A DNA stretch of 64,000 bases from Nitrosospira sp. Is2 (GCF_033095785.1 NZ_CP137134.1:1240001-1304000); one strand, 5' to 3'; positions 17,753 through 27,124 are shown, counted from the first letter of the stretch. The notes: generated from the letters alone by a model not told the origin. Made by a program: numbers and translations.

Positions 17753-18817
17753 CTAGAAAATTCGTCGCAACCACAGTACTGCCACCGCTGTTAACACCAG
17801 CCCAGGGGAAAGCGCGGTGAGTGCCGGGTTTATATGAAGCAATAGGCCGGCATTCGCGATAATCTGGTCGAACAAGTATACGCCGATGCCCAGCATGGCG
17901 GCCAACACCAGCCTGCTGCCTAAACCCGCCCTTACCGATCCGAAAACAAAGGGTATTGAAAACAACAGCATTGCGATGGTCGTTAGTCCTCCGCCCGCCT
18001 TCCGCCACAAAGCCAACGCATAGGCATCCGCCTCTTGACCGGTGGCGCGCAAGAAACGAACATGTAGAAATAACTCGACCGGGGAAAGGCTTTCCGGTGA
18101 TTTGGTCAACGTGGAGATATCGTCCGGATTCAGGAATGATCTCCATTTGATCGATTTTGCGTTCTCGGATTCTATCCGATTTCCGGTAAATGTCTTGGTG
18201 GTGGCATCCTGCAGATCCCACAAATCGCCACCGTTGAAGTCGGCGTATTTAGCGTGCGTGTAAGTCAGCAGAAATCCGTTGTCGTCAAAATGCATGATCT
18301 CGATATCTGCCGCTCTTCCAGAGTGCAACATCTCACCTATACGCAATATGTTGCGCTCGTCCCGGGTCCATATACCGAGATTTTTACCTAGCGCAGCACT
18401 CTTCTCAAGCGCCACGGCCCTGGATGAGATAGCCTTTTGTTGGAGCTGCGGCGCGACAAACTGATCCAGCACTGCGATAAATAATAGAAGGATCAATCCC
18501 ACCGTGAGCGGCGCCAGACTAATACCAATGGGGGATACCCCGGCCACCCGTAAAGCTGTCAATTCCGACCCGACAGCGAGCCGCCCTAACGCGATGACAT
18601 TGCCTAACAAAGCAATAAACGGGGCTAGCTGAATAAACCTTCGTGGCAGAAGCAAGGCTGTGTGCAGGAACGCATCCTGAACCCGATAAGTCCCTTTTCC
18701 GACATCGTCAAGCTGATCCAGCAAATCGAGAAAACCGAAGAGCGGCAATAGTACCACTACGGCAATTCCCAGACCAATGAGGACTTGGACGGCCAGGTAC
18801 CGGTTAATTACGCTCAT
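17753..18817 (-). CDS. lptG: LptG-type permease (YjgP/YjgQ family)
   Basis: 354 residues from the ATG at 18817, which overlaps the LptF stop by 4 bp. An N-terminal extension in the open frame is rejected because it lies within lptF. The start SVINRYLAVQVLIGLGIAVVVLLPLFGFLDLLDQLDDVGKGTY is characteristic of LptG. It has six membrane helices (three at each end) flanking a periplasmic beta-jellyroll of about 150 residues (residues ~100-260). With LptF and LptB it extracts lipopolysaccharide from the inner membrane. This pair is embedded among lipid-modifying genes, so it may be a specialised paralogue. Confidence 0.85.
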   Translation of the reverse strand: MSVINRYLAVQVLIGLGIAVVVLLPLFGFLDLLDQLDDVGKGTYRVQDAFLHTALLLPRRFIQLAPFIALLGNVIALGRLAVGSELTALRVAGVSPIGISLAPLTVGLILLLFIAVLDQFVAPQLQQKAISSRAVALEKSAALGKNLGIWTRDERNILRIGEMLHSGRAADIEIMHFDDNGFLLTYTHAKYADFNGGDLWDLQDATTKTFTGNRIESENAKSIKWRSFLNPDDISTLTKSPESLSPVELFLHVRFLRATGQEADAYALALWRKAGGGLTTIAMLLFSIPFVFGSVRAGLGSRLVLAAMLGIGVYLFDQIIANAGLLLHINPALTALSPGLVLTAVAVLWLRRIF

Positions 18818-19890
18818 CTGCGTGCAAAGATTTTCTGCCGGAAATCCGGCGCGAGCATGGCAAAAGCGGCCAGGGCCATTAGAACGTAGAGCCACCAAAC
18901 ACCCGGCATCTTCCCGATTGTGCCTTGCTCGACCCATGTTTGGGCCAATCCGTTCAGGATATAGTAGATCGCAAAAACGATAGCTGCAGCATAGTAATTT
19001 TTTTCGCCTTTTTCCTGGCGAGGCGGGACGCGACTGAATGGTACGGCAATAAGCGCCAGCAGGATCGTAGCGATGGGGCGCGACAGTCGCCATTGGAATT
19101 CGGCAATATCGCGCGGCTGATCGGATTTCATTAACGCCGCCGTAGGAGCCGCCTTGCGCTTATAGTCCAGCACATTCCCGCTGTCGGTGTAATAAACCAA
19201 TTTTTCAAATTGGACCACCGTGTCCTTTGCCCCTGAATGCATGAGCTTGTAAATAAACCCTTCGCCTAAATGTATTTGCGGGCGCTCGCCAGGTCTGAGC
19301 TCCTGCTGGTGGGCTTCTTTTGCAAGAATGATCTCGCTGCTATCCGGCTTGTGGATGTAATGAAATACGTTTTGCATCTGTTTCCCGGAATCGTCCTTGG
19401 ATTGCACAAAAACGACTCTACCCTTGCCCTCGCTGCCATAAAAGCGCCCAGCCTGAAATCGATCTATGTTTAACTCCGCCTCTGCCTGCGCATTCAGCAT
19501 GTAGCTTTCTTCATATGCCCAGGGGCGGACGAAAATGGAAAGCACTCCGCTTGCGATCCCAACCGGAATGGCAACAATGAGGACCGCAAAAAGCGCGCGG
19601 TTCTCGCTGACCCCGGCCGAACGCAGCACACTAATCTCCTGGTCTCTATATAACCTACCCAGCCCCATGACTACCGCGACGTATAGCGAGATCGGCATCA
19701 GTACTTCGAGAGCAATCACTGTTTTCAACAGTATGAACTTGAGCATGGCGGCGAGGCCAAGCGATTCGGACGCTGCGCTTGCCAAAAAACGGGCGCTGCT
19801 GAAACTTGAAAACAGTGCCGCGAGAATAACCGCCACCACGGTGAAGGGTATTAGCAATTCGCGGGTGATATATCGGTCTATTATTTTCAC
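18814..19890 (-). CDS. lptF: LptF-type permease (YjgP/YjgQ family)
   Basis: 358 residues, starting with GTG at 19890. MKIIDRYITRELLIPFTVVAVILAALFSSFSSARFLASAASESLG is a good LptF N-terminus, and EISVLRSAGVSENRALFAVLIVAIPVG is the coupling-helix region. Three helices at each end enclose the periplasmic jellyroll (IIHL..EGFIYKLMHSGAKDTVV). It partners LptG as the membrane core of an Lpt exporter. Betaproteobacterial housekeeping lptFG usually sit divergent to pepA. Here the upstream neighbours are a MobA-like nucleotidyltransferase and a GNAT enzyme instead. Confidence 0.88.
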   Translation of the reverse strand: MKIIDRYITRELLIPFTVVAVILAALFSSFSSARFLASAASESLGLAAMLKFILLKTVIALEVLMPISLYVAVVMGLGRLYRDQEISVLRSAGVSENRALFAVLIVAIPVGIASGVLSIFVRPWAYEESYMLNAQAEAELNIDRFQAGRFYGSEGKGRVVFVQSKDDSGKQMQNVFHYIHKPDSSEIILAKEAHQQELRPGERPQIHLGEGFIYKLMHSGAKDTVVQFEKLVYYTDSGNVLDYKRKAAPTAALMKSDQPRDIAEFQWRLSRPIATILLALIAVPFSRVPPRQEKGEKNYYAAAIVFAIYYILNGLAQTWVEQGTIGKMPGVWWLYVLMALAAFAMLAPDFRQKIFARR

Positions 19891-19956
19891 GGATTATCCC
19901 CCATCAAGGCTTGATGGGATGGCCTTAGGGATGCGGTAATGGAGTGGTGAATCTGT

Positions 19957-20772
19957 TTACCCCCGCGTAGCGGAGCGTGCTTCCACCAACGCGGATTCCA
20001 CGAGCAGCAGATCCTCAATCTTATCGACGTCCACACCGGCTTGTGGATAAGGCAAAAACACCGGCTGCACTTTGATGCCGGTTCTGGCTGTTACTGTGGC
20101 AAGCCCCTTATTGATCGACAAAAGTCCCAGCAAATACAAGAGGACAGCCACGGGGCCAAACGTCTGTGCGATCAGTTGCCAAGGGCGTTTTCGGAGAGCT
20201 TCCGCTCGCTGCCAGAACGAGACTAGCCCGCGGCCACGAGGATTAAGAAATGCGTAAAGGTTGCAACCGCAAAGGCCTCCGTCCCTCAACTTGATTACCG
20301 TTCGCTTCGAGCCAGGAAATGCCGCGGCCACATCTTCGTACCTGACTACGCCCACAGCCGCGTCACTGCCCGCCGCCCGAGATTTGGTCAGGAAATACTG
20401 CACAATGGCAGGCGTCAATAATGCATGGTCGGCTGTCGTCAGCAATACAGGAGCCTGCTGATCAATCTGTGAGAGAGCGCTATTGGCGCTGCGACTGGGC
20501 GAATCCAGATTCGGCAGCCATATGGCTCGTCCGGAGCGGATGCGTTCCTCCAGTTCCGGACATTTAGGAATTATCTCCGCCGGCGGACCGCAAACAACAA
20601 TAGTCTTCACCATTCCACTCGCTTCCAATGCATCTAATACCCTAATGATCATGGGCGTCCCGCCCACGGGCGCAATTGCTTTGCAGGCCGCACCCGTCTT
20701 ACGTGCGATTGGGTCGTCGGCTGTGCGGTCAGCCGCCAGCACCACAGCAATAAACTCACTCCTTGTGTTCAT
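19957..20772 (-). CDS. MobA-like NTP transferase
   Basis: 271 residues. The N-terminus is a nucleotidyltransferase Rossmann fold: FIAVVLAADRTADDPIARKTGAACKAIAPVGGTPMIIRVLDAL, with the nucleotide loop altered from the usual LAGGxGxRMG. LLTTADHALLTP is the metal/substrate region (normally DxP). The C-terminal half adds a hydrophobic segment (FGPVAVLLYLLGLLSI, residues ~190-205) that may touch the membrane. It ends in VDVDKIEDLLLVESAL, typical of the family. It lies 66 bp before lptF and 39 bp after the GNAT gene in one run. It may transfer a nucleotidyl group to a lipid head-group precursor. Confidence 0.7.
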   Translation of the reverse strand: MNTRSEFIAVVLAADRTADDPIARKTGAACKAIAPVGGTPMIIRVLDALEASGMVKTIVVCGPPAEIIPKCPELEERIRSGRAIWLPNLDSPSRSANSALSQIDQQAPVLLTTADHALLTPAIVQYFLTKSRAAGSDAAVGVVRYEDVAAAFPGSKRTVIKLRDGGLCGCNLYAFLNPRGRGLVSFWQRAEALRKRPWQLIAQTFGPVAVLLYLLGLLSINKGLATVTARTGIKVQPVFLPYPQAGVDVDKIEDLLLVESALVEARSATRG

Positions 20773-20811
20773 TGGCTAACGTTAACTCCTTGCATTGAAC
20801 CGCTCAGTCGA

Positions 20812-21966
20812 TCACAGCGTTTTTCCGTAAATCCGGTAACGCTTATATTGCCTGCAGCCTAAGCTAGCCAGAATTGCACGCATGGGTTTGTTATCCTCAA
20901 GTATCCAGGACAATTCTACCGCCTCAACTGCCATGGCACGTCCCAACTCCTTGGGAGCGTCGATTACCATAAAGGCCAGTGCCATGCCCAGCGGAGTATT
21001 GTGAAACTGCTTGCGTACCCCCATCAGGGGTATTCGGCCAGTACGAACTCCTCCTCTGGATTTTATCCGGAGCAGCCTGACCCAGCCAAAAGGAAACAGA
21101 CTTCCGTTAAGCTCGGCGAAAATTTCGTTAAGGTTTGGCAATGCCACCATAAATGCCGATGGAACGCCGTCCACCTCGGCAATTTGGATACAATCGTCGG
21201 GAACCAGCAAACGCAGACTGGCGCCAAGCTCGGCAAACTCTTCTTTGGTAAAAGGGACAAAGCCCCAGTTCTCCGACCACGCGTCGTTGAATATATCACG
21301 CAGCACTTCCATTTCTTCGCTAAACTTGTCGCGCCGCAGAGGCCTCAAGCGCACATGATCCTTAAATTTCTCGACCAGCGAAGTCATCAATCGGGGGACC
21401 TTGAAATCTACCGCAACCCAATAGGCAAGCATATCCTTCAATGGGCGATACTCGAGTCCTTCCAGTAACGCTGCATACCACCTGCGTGAATGAGGCATCA
21501 TTACCATTGGGGGGGTATCGAAACCCTCTACCAGAACGCCGCACTCCTGATTGATGGACAAATTGAACGGGCCGCTAATATGGCGGGTGCCCCGGGCAAC
21601 TAGCCAGGCCTCGGCGGTATGCATCAGCGCGGCGAATACATTTACGTCGTTTATGCATTCCAGCAAACCGAAATGGCCGGTATCCCCTCCATAGCGTTGC
21701 CGGTGCAGTTGATCAATTTGGGCACTGATTCGCCCCACTGGCTCCTTGTTCTGATATGCGACCCAAGCCTGCCATTCTCCATGCTTGAAAAACGGGTTGA
21801 ATTTCGAAAAATGCAGACGCCGCTCCAGGCGTAAGGGCGGCACCCACATTGGGTCATCAGCATAGATACGCCAGGGTATATCTATAAAAACGCCCATCTC
21901 GCGGCGGTTTGCAACTGGACGTACCGTAATGTCGAGTGGGGCAGGGCGGACAGATTTTTCATTCAT
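20812..21966 (-). CDS. GNAT-fold acyltransferase, ~384 aa family (bacterial ceramide synthase-like candidate)
   Basis: 384 residues from the ATG at 21966; a TTG at 21987 is less likely. Landmarks are DITVRPVANRREMGVFIDIPWRIYADDPMWVPPLRLERRLHF near the start, and the central HISGPFNLSINQECGVLVEGFDTPPMVMMPH with RWYAALLEGLEYRPLKDMLAY. A C-terminal GNAT module carries the IPLMGVRK..HNTPLGMAL and ELSWILEDNKPMRAILASLGCRQYKRYRIYGKTL segments. Proteins of this size and style are annotated as GNAT acetyltransferases. From memory, the Caulobacter ceramide synthase bCerS is also a GNAT-type protein of similar length. The location heading a lipid operon fits, but the assignment is not proven. Confidence 0.6.
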   Translation of the reverse strand: MNEKSVRPAPLDITVRPVANRREMGVFIDIPWRIYADDPMWVPPLRLERRLHFSKFNPFFKHGEWQAWVAYQNKEPVGRISAQIDQLHRQRYGGDTGHFGLLECINDVNVFAALMHTAEAWLVARGTRHISGPFNLSINQECGVLVEGFDTPPMVMMPHSRRWYAALLEGLEYRPLKDMLAYWVAVDFKVPRLMTSLVEKFKDHVRLRPLRRDKFSEEMEVLRDIFNDAWSENWGFVPFTKEEFAELGASLRLLVPDDCIQIAEVDGVPSAFMVALPNLNEIFAELNGSLFPFGWVRLLRIKSRGGVRTGRIPLMGVRKQFHNTPLGMALAFMVIDAPKELGRAMAVEAVELSWILEDNKPMRAILASLGCRQYKRYRIYGKTL

Positions 21967-22429
21967 AACGAAACGGGCCGTCCCCAATCAGATCGATCTT
22001 AAAAGTGTTTGGTTCAACAGCAAACATACTTAACTTTCAGGAAAACATCGAACAGTCGGAAGACGCTACAGTCTCGCTACGGTCTCCAATGCGAAACCTT
22101 GCTCGTACGCGTCGATTCAATGAAAATGGTAATCGTCCCGCAAAGACAGCTACGGCTGTGCTGCTCGTCCTCCAGAACTGCACAACTTGGATGAGGTCCA
22201 GGATGGGTGAAGGCGCGTTAACTCGATGACATGTCGGCGGCGTGTGATATTATAATCGCCGCTTTCCACTCCCGAGCAAGATTTCACCAATTTGTCGCTC
22301 CATGAGTAAAACATCAACGCTGCCGTAGTTTCCCGATTTCATGAATAGCCAACTTACCTGTGTCACTTCCGGCTGAAAGCGGTCTCACTGTCGAGCAGCG
22401 ATCGTCATCACGCAAAGGTTGATTAATCA
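21967..22429. other. Divergent intergenic region of the lipid block
   Basis: 463 bp lie between the minus-strand lipid operon and a small plus-strand membrane protein. Short overlapping open frames (22005-22229) have no domain content. Promoters for both directions must lie here, but I could not single out a convincing -35/-10 pair. Confidence 0.4.
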
Positions 22430-22684
22430 ATGGATACTTCCGAATACAATCTTCTAATTTCTCTCGCCCTCATTCCGGCCGTCGTCGGGCTGCAGATCTG
22501 GGTGAGAAACCGCCGCAAACGGCGGCGTAACGATGAAGGACACCAGGAATTCGATAGTCTCGGCTCAACGCTTTTCTCGGCAATTTTGGAAGGAGTAGCC
22601 GTGGTATCCAGCTTAATACTGATTATCTGGATCATGGGCGGCGTCCTGAGGTATCTTTTCCCGATGATTTTTAATGCAAAGTGA
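22430..22684 (+). CDS. Small two-helix membrane protein, unknown function
   Basis: 84 residues. Two hydrophobic helices (LLISLALIPAVVGLQIWV at ~8-25 and AILEGVAVVSSLILIIWIMGGVLRYLF at ~50-77) flank a very basic, charged loop (RNRRKRRRNDEGHQEF). The charge pattern predicts the loop is cytoplasmic. An AAAGGTTGAT stretch precedes the ATG, giving a weak ribosome site. It lies 316 bp before the ketoacyl synthase on the same strand. I do not recognise a family. Confidence 0.55.
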   Translation: MDTSEYNLLISLALIPAVVGLQIWVRNRRKRRRNDEGHQEFDSLGSTLFSAILEGVAVVSSLILIIWIMGGVLRYLFPMIFNAK

Positions 22685-23000
22685 AAGCGTTAAGATAGGT
22701 TGAATTATCGGGTACGAGATATAAAAAACGGAACCGCAGCCGTTGCCATTGCCGTTGCGAGACCGGTCGATACGGGATCAGAACGCAACGTTGGAGAAAT
22801 AATTGGGGGACAGAGATATCTCGCCACGCACCTTTCGCCGCTGGACGTGAGACATGGATGTTCTTTTTTCAACCCCATTTCCCATCAACAAACGGCGTGG
22901 AAGTGCGCATCAGGATCTGCCGCATACTGTAAAATTTTAAACTTATTTTCTTTGCCCACAGAGAGGCTTTGTCTATCTATATGATTGACTACAGTTGTAT
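22685..23000. other. Intergenic region before the ketoacyl synthase
   Basis: 316 bp with no credible gene. A short GCCGTTGCC repeat occurs at 22739-22758, and an AT-rich stretch (22930-22950) could hold the promoter of the ketoacyl synthase-ACP pair. No defined -35/-10 was assigned. Confidence 0.35.
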
Positions 23001-24221
23001 ATGCGAATAGTCGTGACGGGAATGGGGATTGTTTCCCCAATTGGCATTGGCACTGAACAGTTTTGGACAGCTGCGATCAACGGTGTCAGTGGGATCCGCC
23101 CGGTCACCAGCTTCGATGCGTCCAGTCTGCGGTCGCAAGTGGCGGGAGAAGTGCAAGGATTCGACCCTAGAACCTTCCTGTCGGCTAAGTATATAGAGCA
23201 AACGGATAGATTCACCCATCTTGCCTTGCTGGCCGCCAAACTCGCGTTCGAAGATGCGGGTGGGCTTGACGCCTATTCGCCGCCACGTCTGGCCGTTAGC
23301 ATCGGCTCGGGGATGGGCGGTTTTGCCACGTTTGAGTCTTCCGCGCTCCGCAAGTTTCGAAACCAACCCGTACCCCCGTTTACGGTGCCTCGAACCATGG
23401 CGAACTCAGCCGCGGCGTGGATCGCAATCAAACATGGGCTGAAAGGGGTAAATCTGACTTGCAGCACGGCGTGCTCTTCCGGGGCCAATGCAATCGGCAT
23501 GGCGCTCGATCTCTTGCGGGCGGGGCGAGCGGATGCGGTGATTGCCGGTGGTGCGGAAGCGTGTGTATTGCCGCTAACAATGAATGGCTTCGAAATATTG
23601 CATGCGTTAACAACCGGCTTCAATATGGATCCGGCGCGAGCATCACGGCCATTCGCTAAAGGCCGTGATGGGTTCGTCATGTCGGAAGGCGCGGGCATAC
23701 TCATACTGGAGAAAGAAGAACAGGCCATGCGTCGAGGGGCAAAAATATATGCCTGCCTCGCGGGCTATGGACAAACATGCGACGCTGCGCACATCGTCAT
23801 GCCGGACCAGAGCGGCCAGGTAGCCGCGATGGAAGCCGCCATCCAGGATGCGGGCATTACGAAAGATTCAGTGGAACACATCAATGCCCATGCAACTTCA
23901 ACCCCGTTGGGCGATATTGTGGAAACCCGCGCCATCAAGAGCCTCTTTGGCGATCGAGCCAAGGATATCGCAATTAGTGCGACAAAATCCCTGCTTGGAC
24001 ATTCCATCGGCGCATCGGCGGCCATTGGCAGCATCGCCACAATCATGGCCCTACATACTGGCACAGTACATCCAACCATCAACCTGGATGAGGCCGATCC
24101 GGAATGCGATCTTGACTACACGCCCAACCGGGCGCAGCAGAAAAATCCGCGAACTGGCCTCTGTAACGCTTTCGGATTTGGGGGAAATAATGCAAGCATC
24201 GTTTTCACAACGCTCGATTGA
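23001..24221 (+). CDS. Beta-ketoacyl-ACP synthase II-like (FabF family), dedicated copy
   Basis: 406 residues from the ATG at 23001 (a TTG two codons earlier is weaker). It is a complete thiolase-fold condensing enzyme: MRIVVTGMGIVSPIG at the start, active Cys158 in TCSTACSSGANAIG, and catalytic histidines in INAHATSTPLGD and SLLGHSIGASAAIG. The GFGGNNASIVF tail is typical. It extends acyl-ACP with malonyl-ACP. It is paired with its own acyl carrier protein 15 bp downstream and placed opposite a lipid operon, not in a fabD-fabG-acpP cluster, so a specialised acyl chain is likely. Confidence 0.9.
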   Translation: MRIVVTGMGIVSPIGIGTEQFWTAAINGVSGIRPVTSFDASSLRSQVAGEVQGFDPRTFLSAKYIEQTDRFTHLALLAAKLAFEDAGGLDAYSPPRLAVSIGSGMGGFATFESSALRKFRNQPVPPFTVPRTMANSAAAWIAIKHGLKGVNLTCSTACSSGANAIGMALDLLRAGRADAVIAGGAEACVLPLTMNGFEILHALTTGFNMDPARASRPFAKGRDGFVMSEGAGILILEKEEQAMRRGAKIYACLAGYGQTCDAAHIVMPDQSGQVAAMEAAIQDAGITKDSVEHINAHATSTPLGDIVETRAIKSLFGDRAKDIAISATKSLLGHSIGASAAIGSIATIMALHTGTVHPTINLDEADPECDLDYTPNRAQQKNPRTGLCNAFGFGGNNASIVFTTLD

Positions 24222-24236
24222 AGGAAGAGATTAGAT

Positions 24237-24539
24237 ATGGACACAGCGGACATTGAAGCGAAGGTCATACAGTTCATCGCTACAAAAGTTGAAAACCTGG
24301 ATGTTTCCACAATAAATAGGGCGTCAAAATTTGACGAACTCGGGCTTGATTCCATGGACACGATTCAGCTTTTGTTTGATGCGGAAGATAATTTCAGCAT
24401 CAATTTTGACAGTGAAGAAGCTAAAGGCTTTACTACCGTCGGAGATATTATCGCCTACATTGAAAAACACCAGGCGCCCGAGCCGTCGCAAGAAGGACAG
24501 GACGCCTCAGGAACAGCGTTTGATCAAGAAGGTAAATAA
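24237..24539 (+). CDS. Acyl carrier protein, specialised
   Basis: 100 residues. The phosphopantetheine attachment serine is Ser39 in ELGLDSMDTIQ. The four-helix ACP core covers residues 1-78, followed by an acidic, low-complexity tail (APEPSQEGQDASGTAFDQEGK) absent from housekeeping AcpP. The GAAGGAAGAG ribosome site before the ATG is strong. It follows the ketoacyl synthase by 15 bp and should carry the chain built by it. It is convergent with topB. Confidence 0.88.
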   Translation: MDTADIEAKVIQFIATKVENLDVSTINRASKFDELGLDSMDTIQLLFDAEDNFSINFDSEEAKGFTTVGDIIAYIEKHQAPEPSQEGQDASGTAFDQEGK

Positions 24540-24577
24540 AAAGCATAAGCTCAAACAAGCCAATGTTTTTTCTCGTT

Positions 24578-27124
24578 CTATTTGGTTTTACCAGACACCA
24601 CCTTTTTCGACGAAGCACTCTTTGTTTTTGGTTTTACTGACTTGTTCTCAGCGGATGCCGCGGCTGTTTTTGTCTTTGATTCTCTCGGCTCAAACTCGAA
24701 GCCTACCTTGCCGTCCGAACCTATAACCAGATAAGCGGAAAATGGCCTGCCCTTCTTTGAAATAAACTTTTGGAGCAAATCAGTTTTTCCCGTCCGCAAT
24801 AGTTTGGCCGCCTGTTCGCGTTCGAGAGGGCGGGCGAGAATAATCTTCCCAATTTTAAAGTCGCACGTACGGACTGAGCCGATGGCCTTCTCGCAGGCGT
24901 AACTCATTCCATGATCAAATACCCGACCGCCGCAGCGCGGGCATGTCCCCAACGGTTCCTGCCCCGAAAAATCAATTGCTTCGGCATCCTCGGCGCTATC
25001 AGTGCCAAAATCGAATTTCATTTCCAACTCGTCGGTAAGCTTGATATTGGCGTTGAACAGCCGTCCCATTTTGCTGCGAAACCCCTGCAATGGGCCGACT
25101 TCGCGTTGGGTAATCAACTGCTCCATTTCCGCTGTTTCAAATTGCCGCCCAGCAAGGATTTTCCAGAGGGCAAAATCGCATTTCTGGCATTGGTACTTCT
25201 TATAGGTTTCCTGTATCACGCCGCCGCACTTGGGACAAGGAGACTTTAGTGTGGAAAAGTCGCCGCTGATCGTTTCGCCACGGTGAGTTTTTGCCTGCTC
25301 TACAATGTGCCCCGTCATGCCAGCGATCTCTTCCATGAACTTGTTGCGCTGAAGTTTACCCTGCTCGATCTGGCGCAGCTTGAACTCCCAATCGCCTGTC
25401 AGTTCTGGCGAGGTAAGTTCAGGCACCTTCAGGCCGCGCAATAAGGTAATCAGCGAAAATGCCTTGGCAGTGGGACGCAGTTCCCGACCTTCACGCTGGA
25501 GGTAATTTTCCGCCACCAATCCTTCGATAATCGACGCACGCGTAGCGGGGGTGCCTAGCCCTTTTGCACTCATCGCTTCCCGCAGATCTTCATCCTCCAC
25601 TAACTTTCCCGCGCTCTCCATGGCGGACAGAAGCGTGGCTTCATTAAACCTGGCCGGAGGGCGAGTCTGGCTGGAAATAACCTTGATCTCTTCAGCCAAG
25701 ACCCGCTCGTCCGGGTTTAGCTTAATCAACGCGGATTCATCCTCTGTGCCTCGAGCCTGCACCTCACGGCCATACACGACCTGCCAACCGGGATTGACCA
25801 TCACCTTGCCTTCGGTTTTGAATGGCTCGTTCTCGACACGAGTGATGCGGGTCGTAACAAGAAATTCGGCAGCGGGGAAAAAAATAGCCAAAAAACGCTT
25901 GGTCACGAGATCGTAAAGCTTCGCTTCAGTTTCGCTCAGGGCCTTAGGCTCTAGCGAAGTCGGGATGATTGCGAAATGGTCGGAAATTTTTGCATTATTG
26001 AATATGCGCTTGTTTGGCTTAACCCAGTCCTCCTTGAGGACCTGCTTGGCGAAAATACCGTAACGGCTTTTTGCTAGTGAGCTCAAGGTCTCCTTGACAG
26101 TGTCAAGGTAGTCTTCGGGGAGGGCACGCGAGTCAGTACGCGGATACGTTAGCACCTTATGCTTTTCATATAACGCCTGGGCTAACCCAAGCGTCGTCTT
26201 GGCGGAAAAACCAAAGCGCCCGTTGGCGTCACGCTGCAAACTGGTAAGGTCGTACAGCAGCGGACAGATTTCAGTAGCAGGCTTACTTTCTTCCTTGACA
26301 ACGCCCGGCTTGCCCTGGCATTTGCTGCGAACCGCCTCCGCTTCTTTCTGATCCCAGAATCTTTCAGCCTTTTGCTCACTATCCGTTTTATTTTTTGCGA
26401 AATTCTCGTCGAACCAGCGGCCGTCATATTGCCCCGAACTCGCGGCAAACTTGCCATGAACTTCCCAGTAATCGCGGGGAACGAATTTCTTGATGGTGTC
26501 TTCACGTTCAATCAGGATCGCTAGCGTCGGCGTCTGCACCCGGCCCACCGGCGTTTTATGAAACCCTCCTTCCTGAGAATTAAAGGCGGTCATGGCGCGA
26601 GTGCCGTTTATTCCTACCAGCCAGTCCGCCTCGGAGCGGCTTACCGCTGCTTCTGCCAGAGGCCGCACCGCATCGTCATCGAGCAACTTGTTAAAGCCCT
26701 CCCTAATCGAGGCCGGTGTCATCGATTGGAGCCAAAGTCGCTTCACCGGTTTGTTGGTCCCCACGTGACGTCTGATGTAGTGAAAAATAAGTTCACCTTC
26801 CCTTCCCGCGTCACAAGCATTAATAAGGGACTCTACATCCTTGCGCTTAATGAGTTTGGTTAAGAGCTTCAAGCGGGACTCGGTTTTTTCGATGGGATTG
26901 AGATCGAAATGCGGCGGAATTATGGGCAGATTGGCAAAACTCCACTTCCCCCGTTTGACCTCGTATTGTTCGGGTACGACAAGCTCAAGCAGATGGCCGA
27001 CAGCTGAAGACAGCACGTATTGATCGCTCTCGAAATAGTCGGCATGCTTGGCGAACCCGCCGAGGACACGCGCAATATCGACAGCGACAGAAGGCTTCTC
27101 GGCGATAATTAAGGTTTTACCCAT
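24578..27124 (-). CDS. topB: DNA topoisomerase III, long form with C-terminal zinc-binding repeats
   Basis: 848 residues against about 650 for E. coli TopB. The N-terminal TOPRIM domain starts MGKTLIIAEKPSVAVDIARVLGG and has the acidic NACDAGREGELIF motif near residue 106. The catalytic tyrosine is about Tyr327 in VLTYPRTDSRALP. The extra C-terminus carries cysteine clusters (CPKCGGVIQETYKKYQC, about 640, and CPRCGGRVFDHGMSYAC, about 735) and ends in a Lys/Ser-rich tail. It decatenates single-stranded or gapped DNA. It lies downstream of dprA on the same strand. The Smg protein often found between them in betaproteobacteria is not visible. Confidence 0.95.
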   Translation of the reverse strand: MGKTLIIAEKPSVAVDIARVLGGFAKHADYFESDQYVLSSAVGHLLELVVPEQYEVKRGKWSFANLPIIPPHFDLNPIEKTESRLKLLTKLIKRKDVESLINACDAGREGELIFHYIRRHVGTNKPVKRLWLQSMTPASIREGFNKLLDDDAVRPLAEAAVSRSEADWLVGINGTRAMTAFNSQEGGFHKTPVGRVQTPTLAILIEREDTIKKFVPRDYWEVHGKFAASSGQYDGRWFDENFAKNKTDSEQKAERFWDQKEAEAVRSKCQGKPGVVKEESKPATEICPLLYDLTSLQRDANGRFGFSAKTTLGLAQALYEKHKVLTYPRTDSRALPEDYLDTVKETLSSLAKSRYGIFAKQVLKEDWVKPNKRIFNNAKISDHFAIIPTSLEPKALSETEAKLYDLVTKRFLAIFFPAAEFLVTTRITRVENEPFKTEGKVMVNPGWQVVYGREVQARGTEDESALIKLNPDERVLAEEIKVISSQTRPPARFNEATLLSAMESAGKLVEDEDLREAMSAKGLGTPATRASIIEGLVAENYLQREGRELRPTAKAFSLITLLRGLKVPELTSPELTGDWEFKLRQIEQGKLQRNKFMEEIAGMTGHIVEQAKTHRGETISGDFSTLKSPCPKCGGVIQETYKKYQCQKCDFALWKILAGRQFETAEMEQLITQREVGPLQGFRSKMGRLFNANIKLTDELEMKFDFGTDSAEDAEAIDFSGQEPLGTCPRCGGRVFDHGMSYACEKAIGSVRTCDFKIGKIILARPLEREQAAKLLRTGKTDLLQKFISKKGRPFSAYLVIGSDGKVGFEFEPRESKTKTAAASAENKSVKPKTKSASSKKVVSGKTK

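Noticed and set aside
17706..18221. 171-codon minus frame overlapping lptG
   Set aside because: It lies in another frame of a clear LptG permease with a 4-bp coupled start; no domain.
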